From assembly GCF_003481825.1 (NCBI RefSeq), contig NZ_QULW01000004.1:1-64000 (forward strand): a stretch of 64,000 nt of DNA, read 5' to 3'. Shown here one piece after another: positions 17,305 to 26,241 of the stretch. Positions within the stretch are counted from its first letter, which is position 1, and each line of letters begins with the position of its first letter. The stretch comes from Clostridium sp. OM02-18AC (lineage in GTDB: Bacteria; Bacillota; Clostridia; Lachnospirales; Lachnospiraceae). Both the position numbers and the translations under genes were made by a program. The notes under the pieces are model-generated. The model ran no database searches and was not told where the DNA came from. It worked only from the letters and a program-made list of their open reading frames with translations.

Positions 17305-18171
17305 TCACAACAGGTTTCTGCTCTCACAGAATGCCATGATATGTCTTACGACTTCATCCCGGTGCTCCAAAAGAACATTGTGGGTACCATCTTCGAAAAT
17401 TACCATCTCGCTGTTTTTCACTGCCTTACAGGAGCGCACCATATTGTCGATGGTGCTGATCGGATCCTGCATACCGCCAATGATAATGGTCGGAACCGTG
17501 ATCTTTTTCAGTTCTTCGATGAGCGCTTCCTCCGTCGGACAGTCAGAAAACGGTTTCTTCGGATCCAGCTGTGCGGTCTCCGGGCTCATATTTACCCAGA
17601 ACTCCATCATTTCCTCGATCGCTGCCTCAATTTTTTCCGGTGCAGCCAGACCGCGCTCTGCCAGTTCCCGAAGCGGTTTTGCCTGGCGGTTTACCTTTGC
17701 CGTTGCATACTCTTTCCAGTAAACCGGATCTTTGGATGCGTTAATGGTCATCATGCGGGCTTCTCCGGTCTCATGTCCATCCTTGCTGTGCGGTCCCGGA
17801 ACTCCGGCAAAGAAACCTCTCATACGCTCCGGGTGGCGTCTTGCAATGTGCCAGCCAATTCCGGATCCATGGGAAATACCGCCATAGAAGAATTTGTCAA
17901 TGCCAAGGGCATCTGCAAAGTCACAGGCATCCTGAGCCCATACGTCATACCAGGAACCGCCGAAGTCTTTTGTTGCTTCTGACGCGGAAAGTCCATATCC
18001 GCGAATCTGGATCTGGAATACATGAAATCCGTACTTTTCAGCCAGATCAATGGTATAGGCAACCTTGCTGTTATGATACTGCTGACAGCTCAACAGATAC
18101 CGATCTCCGCTTCCAAATTCATTATAGCCGAGCGTCACACCGCTCTTTAAGGTAATACTTTTCTGCATCAT
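17305..18171 (-). CDS. Alpha/beta-fold hydrolase
   Basis: 288 residues; ATG at 18171 with AAAGGAG about 11 bases upstream. An alpha/beta hydrolase with the nucleophile elbow GGISHGSGIGW (Ser within G-I-S-H-G), an acidic residue in IIGGMQDPIS and the catalytic His in EDGTHNVLLEH. It closely follows tctA in a leftward operon with a carboxylesterase and a tripartite tricarboxylate transporter. A natural role is hydrolysis of an ester, lactone or C-C bond in the imported acid; the substrate is not predictable. Confidence 0.85.
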   Translation of the reverse strand: MMQKSITLKSGVTLGYNEFGSGDRYLLSCQQYHNSKVAYTIDLAEKYGFHVFQIQIRGYGLSASEATKDFGGSWYDVWAQDACDFADALGIDKFFYGGISHGSGIGWHIARRHPERMRGFFAGVPGPHSKDGHETGEARMMTINASKDPVYWKEYATAKVNRQAKPLRELAERGLAAPEKIEAAIEEMMEFWVNMSPETAQLDPKKPFSDCPTEEALIEELKKITVPTIIIGGMQDPISTIDNMVRSCKAVKNSEMVIFEDGTHNVLLEHRDEVVRHIMAFCESRNLL

Positions 18172-18199
18172 GTTTTCTCGTCTCCTTTATTCTGCCGCA

Positions 18200-19708
18200 C
18201 TACACTTTTGCACGTTTCATTTTTGCCTTGATCTTATCTCCATACAGGTTATACAACAGACTGACGACAGCCAGAATAATAAACAGGCAGGAGATCGGTC
18301 TGGTGAAGAAATCCCAGAATCCGTTGTATCCGTTTACCAGTCCCTGTCTTAACTTGGTTTCCATGGAAGCCGCCAGACAGTAAGTCAGCATGAATGGTGC
18401 ATCCGGGATCTCAAAATAGCGCATTGCCATGCCAAGCAGGCAGAAGCACAGGCAGATCACCACGCCAGACAGGTTGCCCTGACTGATAAATGCGCCCAAA
18501 AATGCAACGACAATGATAGCCGGATATAAGAAATGGGACGGTACCTTTAACAGAAGCGGGAATAACGGCATACCAACTGTCTGTGCAACCAGTACCGCTA
18601 CTGCTGCAAAAATACATGCGATGTAAAGCAGATATACTACATCCGGATGATCACGCATCAGGGTCGGACCGCAGGAAATTCCATGAATGGATAATGCAGT
18701 AATCATATAGATCAGCGCCGGAGATCCTGGAATACCCATGGAGATCATTGGGATTAACGCACCGCCGATAACTGCATTGTTTGTGGTCTCACAGGCAATG
18801 ATTCCGGCCGGTTCTCCGGTTACTCCATCGTTAAAGGTTTCCGGATGTGAAGAACGATTTTTCTCGTTTGCATAACAGATCATGGATGCAACACCACCGC
18901 CCAGTGCAGGAAGGAATCCGGTAAAAATACCAACCAGGAAAGAACGGAGAATATTTCCCTTGTTTTCACCCAGATCTTTTTTGGGGAATTTGTACTTTGA
19001 AACTTTTCCCGCAATGGAGGCATCGATTTGTTTATCGAATGCATATGCCTCGATGATCATGCGACCTGCAATAATTCCAAGCATTGCCACGATCATGCCG
19101 ACACCACCCATCAGATAGGTACTTCCGAACGTAAATCGTTTCGCTCCATCAATCGGAGAAGAGCCAACACAGGAAATGATCAGCGCCAGTGCAACCGATA
19201 CAAAACCTTTCATCAGGTTGTCCTTGGAAAGTGCTACAACCATGGTAACTGCCAAAAGAAGCAGGCTGAAGTACTCCCATGGCCCCATCTTGCAGGCAAC
19301 CATGGATAATGGAAGACATGCAAACATGGCAATGAGCAGTCCCGGAAGCGTTCCGATAAAGTTACAGGTTACCGCGATACTCAACGCCCGCACAGCCTGT
19401 CCCTTCTTCGCCATCGGGTAACCTTCCCAGGCAGTCGGGATGGAAGCACCGGTTCCCGGAATACCAAGAAGGATTGCGCCGATACATCCGCCGGATGTGG
19501 ATCCAATATAAAGGCTCGCCAGAAGTGCCAGCGCCAGTCCGGGATCCATCTTATAAGTCAAAGGCAGAATGATAACCGATGCGGTACCGCCGGAAAGTCC
19601 GGGAATCGCACCAAGGATCATGCCCAGTACACCGCCGCCGATGATATACAGCATACCGGTCGGTGTGAAAATACTGCCAAATGCAGCTAATAATGGTGTC
19701 CAGTCCAC
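18200..19708 (-). CDS. tctA: Tripartite tricarboxylate transporter, large permease TctA
   Basis: 502 residues, about 11-12 hydrophobic helices. The family signature is clear: GMILGAIPGLSGGTASVIILPLTY, GSTSGGCIGAILLGIPGTGASIPT, and the mirror motif GFLPALGGGVASMICYANEKN. TctA is the large integral membrane component that carries the carboxylate with cations. The gene is 15 bases after tctB; the order tctC-tctB-tctA is the usual one. Citrate-like or other carboxylates are possible substrates. Confidence 0.93.
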   Translation of the reverse strand: MDWTPLLAAFGSIFTPTGMLYIIGGGVLGMILGAIPGLSGGTASVIILPLTYKMDPGLALALLASLYIGSTSGGCIGAILLGIPGTGASIPTAWEGYPMAKKGQAVRALSIAVTCNFIGTLPGLLIAMFACLPLSMVACKMGPWEYFSLLLLAVTMVVALSKDNLMKGFVSVALALIISCVGSSPIDGAKRFTFGSTYLMGGVGMIVAMLGIIAGRMIIEAYAFDKQIDASIAGKVSKYKFPKKDLGENKGNILRSFLVGIFTGFLPALGGGVASMICYANEKNRSSHPETFNDGVTGEPAGIIACETTNNAVIGGALIPMISMGIPGSPALIYMITALSIHGISCGPTLMRDHPDVVYLLYIACIFAAVAVLVAQTVGMPLFPLLLKVPSHFLYPAIIVVAFLGAFISQGNLSGVVICLCFCLLGMAMRYFEIPDAPFMLTYCLAASMETKLRQGLVNGYNGFWDFFTRPISCLFIILAVVSLLYNLYGDKIKAKMKRAKV

Positions 19709-19723
19709 AGCAACTCCCCCTTC

Positions 19724-20182
19724 CTAAATGCCTAAGATTCCCATGGGTACCCGGATCTGGAACAGATATACATAACATCCGTAAAATACCGCACCAAATA
19801 TCACCCCATAGAGCAGTGCCTTCCACCAGGCAATCTTTCCTTTACAGAACAGCATGGTCATCGCAAAGATCGCGATTGGTGCCGCAAACTTCAGTCCCAG
19901 GAAATATAATCCGGCCAGATAGATCACATAACATCCAAACATCATCATAGCCCGTTTAAACTGTCCCAGTGTCATATACTTCTTATCTTCTGATTCCAGC
20001 TTATGAACCAGAAAATACACTCCGCAGATTGCAAAGATTCCCGCGGCAATCAATGGGAAGGTTCTGGGACCTATGATTGCAAATTCTTCTCTTCGGATTT
20101 TAATCTGGCTTGTCTCATAGACAATAAATGCCGCGAGAAGAAGGCATATGATTCCCAATTGCCGGTCTTTCCTTAATTTCAT
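19724..20182 (-). CDS. tctB: Tripartite tricarboxylate transporter, small permease TctB
   Basis: 152 residues from the ATG at 20182, with GGAGGG upstream; a TTG eight codons earlier is less likely because it overlaps that ribosome site. Four hydrophobic segments are visible, with a conserved-looking GPRTFPLIAAGIFAICG. It is the small membrane partner of TctA, lying between tctC and tctA. TctB is poorly conserved in general; position and topology make the assignment firm. Confidence 0.9.
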   Translation of the reverse strand: MKLRKDRQLGIICLLLAAFIVYETSQIKIRREEFAIIGPRTFPLIAAGIFAICGVYFLVHKLESEDKKYMTLGQFKRAMMMFGCYVIYLAGLYFLGLKFAAPIAIFAMTMLFCKGKIAWWKALLYGVIFGAVFYGCYVYLFQIRVPMGILGI

Positions 20183-20218
20183 TCCGCCACTGCCCTCCAA
20201 TTTCAAAAGTTTTTCCGA

Positions 20219-21316
20219 TTACTTCGTTAAAACAGCACCAATCTTGTCATACTCATCATCGATAATCTTCCAGCACTCATCAATGCTTAACGGCTCCAGA
20301 GTCTGATCCTGGCTTGCCATATGCTCTTTTAAGATCTTGCCCTCTTCGCTCGGGTTGTCGCTTAATACATCCTCGATGGCTGCGTTCCACTTCTGGTTGA
20401 TTGCCTGAGCCAGATTTTCATCAATATCATTTTTGCAAACCAAGAACATAACCGACGGTACCACACAGTCAGACATATCCAGATCTTTGTAAGTCGGAAC
20501 ATCCTTTAATTCGTCTCTGGTAGACGGCTCATTGCTTAATGCAGCAAGTGGGGTTAGATAATCTGCATATTCAATGGTATTATTCTGGTTCCAGCAAACA
20601 ACATCTACAATACCGCCCATCAGGTTCGGCTTGGAATCATTTCCTTCTGAAATCGTCATCTTAACATCCAACCCGAAATGATCTACAAATAACTGGCTAT
20701 AAACCTCTCCTAAGGTATCCGGTGCATAAGCAAAACGTACTTCCCCCGGATGCGCCTTGCAATACTCTACCAGGCTATCTACACTGTCAACATCCGGTAA
20801 AGTCGATTTGGAAACGCTTAAGAAGTTTGGTGCTCCGTTGGAAGGAACCATACCAAGTACCTGGAAATCGTTTTTCAGAGAATGGTCAAAACTTCCAAGC
20901 ACATCACCAATGACCATCTCACTGCCGGACACGTAGAACGTATAGCCATCTCCGCCTGCCTCATAAGTCTTATCTATACAAACTGCACCACCAGAAGTTG
21001 GATCAGAAAGGAGCAGATTGGTTCCTCCATCTTTAAATACAACATCAATCAAATACTGCTGTGCCAGAGTTGTAGGTGCACCTGCATTATTTCTGGTATA
21101 GAACGTAATCTCCTTATCCGTAAATGGCCATGCCGGAAGCTCTGCTGCTGCCTCTGTACTCTCTGCTTTTTCTGCTTTTTCTCCTTTTCCGCTATCTGCA
21201 GCTGCTGCCTGCGTTTCCTTTGGTGCATCTGCCGGAGCGGCTGTCTTGCCTCCGCATGCACTCATCATCACCATTGCCATTGCAACTGCGAGTCCTGCTG
21301 TCAAACGTTTTTTCAT
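20219..21316 (-). CDS. tctC: Tripartite tricarboxylate transporter substrate-binding lipoprotein TctC
   Basis: 365 residues. A lipoprotein signal peptide runs to the lipobox MMSACGG (Cys21), followed by a low-complexity Ala/Glu/Lys linker to about residue 60. The rest is the TctC/Bug solute-binding fold: FYTRNNAGAPTTLAQQYLID, TSGGAVCIDKTYEAGGDGYT, PNLMGGIVDVVCWN. It is anchored outside the membrane and delivers a carboxylate to TctAB. It is the second gene of the operon, after the carboxylesterase. Confidence 0.92.
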   Translation of the reverse strand: MKKRLTAGLAVAMAMVMMSACGGKTAAPADAPKETQAAAADSGKGEKAEKAESTEAAAELPAWPFTDKEITFYTRNNAGAPTTLAQQYLIDVVFKDGGTNLLLSDPTSGGAVCIDKTYEAGGDGYTFYVSGSEMVIGDVLGSFDHSLKNDFQVLGMVPSNGAPNFLSVSKSTLPDVDSVDSLVEYCKAHPGEVRFAYAPDTLGEVYSQLFVDHFGLDVKMTISEGNDSKPNLMGGIVDVVCWNQNNTIEYADYLTPLAALSNEPSTRDELKDVPTYKDLDMSDCVVPSVMFLVCKNDIDENLAQAINQKWNAAIEDVLSDNPSEEGKILKEHMASQDQTLEPLSIDECWKIIDDEYDKIGAVLTK

Positions 21317-21332
21317 AGTACCTTCTCTCCTT

Positions 21333-22805
21333 TTACTTTAAATATTTTCGTTCCTCAAAAAGAGGATAAAACTGCTCCAATGCCTTTAACCTTACCCCCT
21401 CCGAAACGTAAGGTTCTTTTTCCACCACCATGGTGCGACGTTTTTCCCGGTCATAAGTCAGCCACTGCGGCATGTCCGTGTAGCCCGGGCGTCCGTATCG
21501 CACAAAATTCAGCCAGGTCTGGCGGATACGGCGTGCCGTGTCTTCGTCTGCCAGTTCCTGATCTCCCCTGCCAAAAATCATCTCATACTCATTTCCATGA
21601 TGGGCACGGATCTGATTTTCTTTCCGCAGCAGCGTATGGAACATGTATACATTCGAATGATACGACATTGCCTCAGCCACCAGGTTTGCCGGAACCCTCA
21701 GCCACAGGTCATTCTTAATATCCATATAAATTTCTTCCAACGGCTTTTCCGGTTCCTGTCCATGCAGGAAGCGGATTGTTTCTTCCATATCCGGCACTTT
21801 TTTTCCGCACTGGTTCTGCAGGAATTTTCGTTTTTCCTCCATGTTTTTATCCCGGAACTGCTGGTCATATTCGCCGCAGCAGGTACCGATCATGGCAGTG
21901 ATTCCTGCCGCATTTCCCTGGACCAGTTTCTCAAAACTGTGCTTTGGAATCACGATATCATCTTCCACAACCGAAAATGCTTTCCGGTCTTCATCGAAAA
22001 AGTCAGATTGCTGAAGTTTGATCTGGGCATCCAGAATCTGTTCTGCCGGGATTTTTAAAAGTTCCTCTAAGGAAGGATTCCCTAAAATATCCAAAAATAC
22101 CTTTGCCGCACCGAGGCTGTTTTCCCAGGAAGTAATACCAATATCCACAGCGAACGAGCTGTGCATGATTGCTTTCTTAAAATAACGCTCCGGCTCTTTC
22201 ATAAGAAGCTGGGCGGAAATATTGCTCGATCCTGCCGAATGTCCAAATACCGTAACATTGTCCGGGTTTCCTCCAAACGCTGAAATGTTTTCCCGTACCC
22301 ACTTTAATGCAGCCTGCAGATCCAGGCGCGCCAGATTGTTGCTGTAACGGTATTCCCCGGTCTTGTCAATTTCCGAAAGATTCAGACTTCCAAATACACC
22401 AAGCCGGTAATTGATGGTTACCAGGATCAGATCCGGATTTTCCCCGATCATCCGGTCTCCATGGAACATCTCGCGGCTCGCTCCGCCTTTGATGTAAGCG
22501 CCCCCGTAAACCCAGACCAGAACCGGCTTGTTCGTGCGAACCAGATCCGATGTGTAAACATTTAAATACAAACAATCTTCGCTCTGTTCCAATCCGGCAT
22601 AACGTTCATCGTAAATCTGCACCGGAATCGGTCGAAAAGTGCCTGCATCAAAATGCTGCTTACTGTTTTCACATTCGATGGGTTCCCGCCAGCGCAGTTT
22701 TCCAACCGGCGGTTTTGCAAACGGGATTCCCTTAAAAGCAAGAACACCATTCGGTTCACTGACACCCGTAAAGATTCCTTTTTTGGTTGTAACCTCAGGT
22801 CTCAC
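21333..22805 (-). CDS. Type-B carboxylesterase
   Basis: 490 residues. The start is a GTG at 22805 with AGAGGGGG upstream. It has the carboxylesterase type-B signatures: GIPFAKPPVGKLRWREP, EDCLYLNVYT, the oxyanion loop WVYGGAYIKGGAS and the nucleophile elbow VTVFGHSAGSSNISA. The catalytic Glu region is near EYDQQF and the His near RAHHGNEYEMIFG. No signal peptide, so it acts in the cytoplasm. As first gene of the Tct operon it probably hydrolyses ester-linked acids after uptake or detoxifies esters; the substrate is unknown. Confidence 0.9.
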   Translation of the reverse strand: MRPEVTTKKGIFTGVSEPNGVLAFKGIPFAKPPVGKLRWREPIECENSKQHFDAGTFRPIPVQIYDERYAGLEQSEDCLYLNVYTSDLVRTNKPVLVWVYGGAYIKGGASREMFHGDRMIGENPDLILVTINYRLGVFGSLNLSEIDKTGEYRYSNNLARLDLQAALKWVRENISAFGGNPDNVTVFGHSAGSSNISAQLLMKEPERYFKKAIMHSSFAVDIGITSWENSLGAAKVFLDILGNPSLEELLKIPAEQILDAQIKLQQSDFFDEDRKAFSVVEDDIVIPKHSFEKLVQGNAAGITAMIGTCCGEYDQQFRDKNMEEKRKFLQNQCGKKVPDMEETIRFLHGQEPEKPLEEIYMDIKNDLWLRVPANLVAEAMSYHSNVYMFHTLLRKENQIRAHHGNEYEMIFGRGDQELADEDTARRIRQTWLNFVRYGRPGYTDMPQWLTYDREKRRTMVVEKEPYVSEGVRLKALEQFYPLFEERKYLK

Positions 22806-22872
22806 GTATTCCCCCTCTTTCTCTATTCATTTTTCACAAATCAACTGTTTATTTTCGTTTCGTTCTATGCAC

Positions 22873-22901
22873 AATATACAACGCATCTTTTGTTTTGTCA
22901 A
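22873..22901 (-). promoter_or_regulatory. Promoter of the esterase-tctCBA-hydrolase operon
   Basis: On the minus strand TTGACA (22896-22901), 17 bases, TATATT (22873-22878), about 70 bases upstream of the GTG start. Confidence 0.7.
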
Positions 22902-22952
22902 TATGCGCGTATCGATATTTTATGTGCTATATATTTATTAAAATACATTGGT

Positions 22953-22968
22953 GTATTAATATTAATAC
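22953..22968. promoter_or_regulatory. Perfect 16-bp AT palindrome, possible operator
   Basis: GTATTAATATTAATAC is its own reverse complement. It lies about 50 bases upstream of the -35 element of the esterase operon, a plausible activator site. No family is assigned. Confidence 0.4.
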
Positions 22969-22984
22969 GTTTGTTTTTTGAAAT

Positions 22985-23019
22985 GGACGTATTTTTGTCT
23001 GTTACACAAAAATACGTCC
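22985..23019 (-). terminator. Hairpin terminator of the PHB-depolymerase-like gene
   Basis: GGACGTATTTTTGT (22985-22998) pairs perfectly with ACAAAAATACGTCC (23006-23019) across a 7-base loop, about 20 bases after the stop at 23042. The trailing T tract is weak. Confidence 0.6.
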
Positions 23020-23041
23020 AAACATTCGGAATTTTCAAGAT

Positions 23042-24739
23042 TTAATTTTTTACGATTATTTTTTTCATATAAACACTTTCTCCTGCTTCATTTCTACTGA
23101 ACTTTGAAAAGAATTCATCGTAAAAGAACCAGGAGTCCTGTGGAATGCTGGTGTGCGGTTTATATTGGACTGTTGTAAATCGTACAAACGGAACTCCGAC
23201 CGGGTCGAGATATACTTTATTCCAGTATAATCCATCGGTATAATCGCAGCTGTCATCCCAGGCAGAAGTTTCATTGCGCTCTGTCCAGTATTCGATATTT
23301 AATCTCGCTTTTTCGTTGGTAGCAAAATCTCCTCCGCCGCGGTCATTTTCCCCAAGAATGATCCAGATTGGCATCTTATAACCTTCAACTACGCCTGGAG
23401 AATCATAATATCCGAAGAAACCTCCCTTCAGCACACCACCGGTCGCTGCACCTGCCGCAAATATTTCCGGCATGGTCAGTAGTACTCTCTGGCACATGCA
23501 TGCCCCCATAGAATGTCCTGTCGCATAAATTCGGGAAGCATCTATTGCATAGCGCCCTTCAATATTTTCAATTACAGTACGGACAAAAGTCACATCATCC
23601 TCAATATCCTGTGCTCCGCAGGCATTCCATGCCGGATGGGGCACTGCATTTTTTTCCGCCCGACGACGCAACGCACCTGTTGGAAATACGACTGCAAAAT
23701 TTCTGCATTCCGCCACTTTGATCCATTCTGTGCGATACATAGCTGTAAAACCATTGTTATCACCCCCATGAAAACAAACTACAAGCGGAATTTTTTGATC
23801 TGGATTTCTTTTTGCTGCTGTCGGAATATACTCATACCATTCTCTGCAATAACCTCCAAGATCAATGGTTTGCCGTTGTGCATGCCAGTCTTCTGCTGTG
23901 CGGTACGGACGAAGGTCACCATTGTAGATAGCTACAGTCCGGATTGTTCTGGAAAGAAATGACTCCCAGATTCGGGACGTACACTCCGGTGTTTCAAAAC
24001 TTCTTCCAACATCTACCGTCACATACAAATCTGCTCCGGTCTGCTCATTGATCAATGAATTCAGCGTATTCGCTGCCGGATGATAATGAATCGTAGTTTC
24101 ATCGATGTATTCTTCCGTTCCAATCTGGTTTGCCTCTTTCCAGTAATGAACTACCTGTTCCTGCGTTTTTGTCATCTCATCGGTCCATAACCAGAGTGGC
24201 ATCGGAACCTGATTTTTTTTCACGAAGGATACATCAGATTCCTGACTTCCTATTTCCACCAGATATTCCTGATCTAATCCGAAATTTTGGAAACAGACAG
24301 CACCAGCCCAGAGCTGCGGTCTGTTAACAATTTCTTTTTGCACGACCAGGCTTCCAGTTCCGTATCCAACCAGATAACAGACTGCCTTATTGATCGTATA
24401 ATATTTCTGATCTCTTCTCTCCTCAAAGAATTTATGGTAATACGCTTCCCCCTGGTTTCCTTTCGCAAGCAAAAGAATCACCGAATCTTTCTCTGCAATA
24501 TCCAGCCATCCAGTCTTCTTCAAACATTCATCCACCGAACTTTCCCGATCCATCACAATCAGTACAGCACGATCAGAATGATATGCTTTCTGCGGAATGT
24601 AAACATAATATTGTTCCGTATTCTCTCCATTCGGAATACTGCGCTGATACAAACCCTGGAAAAGGATTCTGTATGGATCCTGTTTATCAATCAGCTCATA
24701 GGCTCCGGACAGATCATCCGGAAATTTTTTTATCTCCAT
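23042..24739 (-). CDS. PHB-depolymerase/feruloyl-esterase-like protein with two hydrolase-like halves
   Basis: 565 residues from the ATG at 24739 with GAGGAGG upstream. The carboxyl half is a polyhydroxybutyrate depolymerase/LpqC-type esterase: PLVVCFHGGDNNGFTAMYRTE for the oxyanion region, YATGHSMGACMCQRVL with the nucleophilic Ser, WIILGENDRGGG with the Asp, and YKPHTS with a candidate His. The amino half also looks like a degenerate alpha/beta hydrolase, with CYLVGYGTGSLVVQK where the nucleophile elbow would be but Gly or Thr in place of Ser. No signal peptide is visible. It is followed upstream by an SLC13 permease on the same strand. The substrate is likely an ester of an organic or aromatic acid. 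Confidence 0.8.
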   Translation of the reverse strand: MEIKKFPDDLSGAYELIDKQDPYRILFQGLYQRSIPNGENTEQYYVYIPQKAYHSDRAVLIVMDRESSVDECLKKTGWLDIAEKDSVILLLAKGNQGEAYYHKFFEERRDQKYYTINKAVCYLVGYGTGSLVVQKEIVNRPQLWAGAVCFQNFGLDQEYLVEIGSQESDVSFVKKNQVPMPLWLWTDEMTKTQEQVVHYWKEANQIGTEEYIDETTIHYHPAANTLNSLINEQTGADLYVTVDVGRSFETPECTSRIWESFLSRTIRTVAIYNGDLRPYRTAEDWHAQRQTIDLGGYCREWYEYIPTAAKRNPDQKIPLVVCFHGGDNNGFTAMYRTEWIKVAECRNFAVVFPTGALRRRAEKNAVPHPAWNACGAQDIEDDVTFVRTVIENIEGRYAIDASRIYATGHSMGACMCQRVLLTMPEIFAAGAATGGVLKGGFFGYYDSPGVVEGYKMPIWIILGENDRGGGDFATNEKARLNIEYWTERNETSAWDDSCDYTDGLYWNKVYLDPVGVPFVRFTTVQYKPHTSIPQDSWFFYDEFFSKFSRNEAGESVYMKKIIVKN

Positions 24740-24792
24740 TGTTGTCAAGCCTCCTCATTTCGTTCATATCATTGATTCCAGGAACTTCTTAT

Positions 24793-26109
24793 TTATACCA
24801 ATCCAAGATGAATGCAAAGTGGGAACCAGATCAAAAAGGATACTAAAAATACCATGGAAGGAATCAAAGCACCAAGGAAGTATTCTTTCATCTTAAAATT
24901 TCCGACCGTAAACGCATACAGCTGTGTAGAAGATGCCATTGGTGTTAAAGTAGATAAAGAAGAGCCATAGTGTGCTGCTAAAAGGGTAAGTCTCGGATCA
25001 ACTCCCAAAGCCATGCCAATTGCAACAGACAATGGGCGGAATACAGCACCAACTGTACGGTTACTGCAAAACTGCGTAATCACAAAGGTTACTACAAAAA
25101 TTAATGCAGTTACAAGAATTGGATTACTTACACTGCCAAGTACAGAAGAAGACCAGTCTGCAATCAGATCATTAATTCCTGCATTTGTCATGGCCTGACC
25201 AAGACATACCGTACCTCCATAAACAAACAGAGTATCCCAATGAACTGCCTTTAACGCTTCTTTATAAGTAACCACCTTAGTAAGAAGTCCTACCAGAATG
25301 CAGCAGCCTGCAATCATATAGACATCAATATCAAAGACTGCAGATCCTACAATAATGAATACCGCACCACCGAAGAACAAAAACATTCCAAGTTTATCCT
25401 GAAATGGAGTCAGCTGACGTTTTTTCTTTTCATCCTTGCTTCCTTTACTTTCCAACGCAGATTCATTGATTTCTGTGTTTCCCTCTTTGCAGTACAGCTT
25501 ATATCCTACAAAATAAATAAACGCAAAATAAATCAAAAATGTAGGTACTTTTGCAATAAACGGATCCATCATGCGGAAGCGCTGCGTTGCACCTGCAGCC
25601 TCCAAAAATCCGTTAAACGTGAGGTATGCTGTCAGAGCACCACCTACCGGTAATACGTTATTACTGGTATTTGCTACATCCGTACAAGCTTTAATCGTAT
25701 TTTTAACCGGAAGATTTACATCTTTTGCCACCGCAATTACAATTGGAAGCATAATAGCCATTGCACTGGACGGGTTTGTAAATGTAGACAAGACCATGCT
25801 CATCAGCATGGAGGCCAGAAGGACATGTTTTTTACCATTTTTACTGGAAGCAATTTTGGTAGAAACAAATACCCGTAATCGTTCCAGAAAAGAAGTCTGT
25901 CCTAAGATTCCTCCAAGAATAAACAATGTGAACAGCGAAACCGTTGTGGAACTGGAGAATCCTTCAAACGCTTCCTTAAAGGAAAGCACACCCGTCATTT
26001 GCAGAAACATCGGAACAAACAATGCACTTGCCGCAATCGGTATGACATTCGAAAAGAATGCGATGATCATAACAACCGTTATGATTAAAACAATAAGTGC
26101 CTGTGACAT
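24793..26109 (-). CDS. SLC13 family anion (di-/tricarboxylate) permease
   Basis: 438 residues, about 11 hydrophobic segments; GAGGGGG precedes the ATG. Features of the DASS/SLC13 family include FTNPSSAMAIMLPIVIAVA, VANTSNNVLPVGGALTAYL and, near the end, AHYGSSLSTLTPMASSTQ, the paired SNT-like substrate loops. It would import dicarboxylates or related anions with sodium. The gene is divergent from the LysR gene at 26242 and shares a 130-base promoter region with it, so LysR control is likely. Confidence 0.85.
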   Translation of the reverse strand: MSQALIVLIITVVMIIAFFSNVIPIAASALFVPMFLQMTGVLSFKEAFEGFSSSTTVSLFTLFILGGILGQTSFLERLRVFVSTKIASSKNGKKHVLLASMLMSMVLSTFTNPSSAMAIMLPIVIAVAKDVNLPVKNTIKACTDVANTSNNVLPVGGALTAYLTFNGFLEAAGATQRFRMMDPFIAKVPTFLIYFAFIYFVGYKLYCKEGNTEINESALESKGSKDEKKKRQLTPFQDKLGMFLFFGGAVFIIVGSAVFDIDVYMIAGCCILVGLLTKVVTYKEALKAVHWDTLFVYGGTVCLGQAMTNAGINDLIADWSSSVLGSVSNPILVTALIFVVTFVITQFCSNRTVGAVFRPLSVAIGMALGVDPRLTLLAAHYGSSLSTLTPMASSTQLYAFTVGNFKMKEYFLGALIPSMVFLVSFLIWFPLCIHLGLV

Positions 26110-26241
26110 AGAAAAGCCCCCTCTTCTTGTGTATTTTTATACTATAACTATACTTTTCCTTGCACTTTTTGTCTATTTTCCATATAATAAGGGTGTCATA
26201 AGCAAACGTTAAGGGTATTTCGATGATTGGAGATGTTACGA

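Noticed and set aside
22985..23019. Riboswitch or regulatory RNA between the two esterase genes
   Set aside because: A single perfect hairpin after a stop codon; a terminator explains it.
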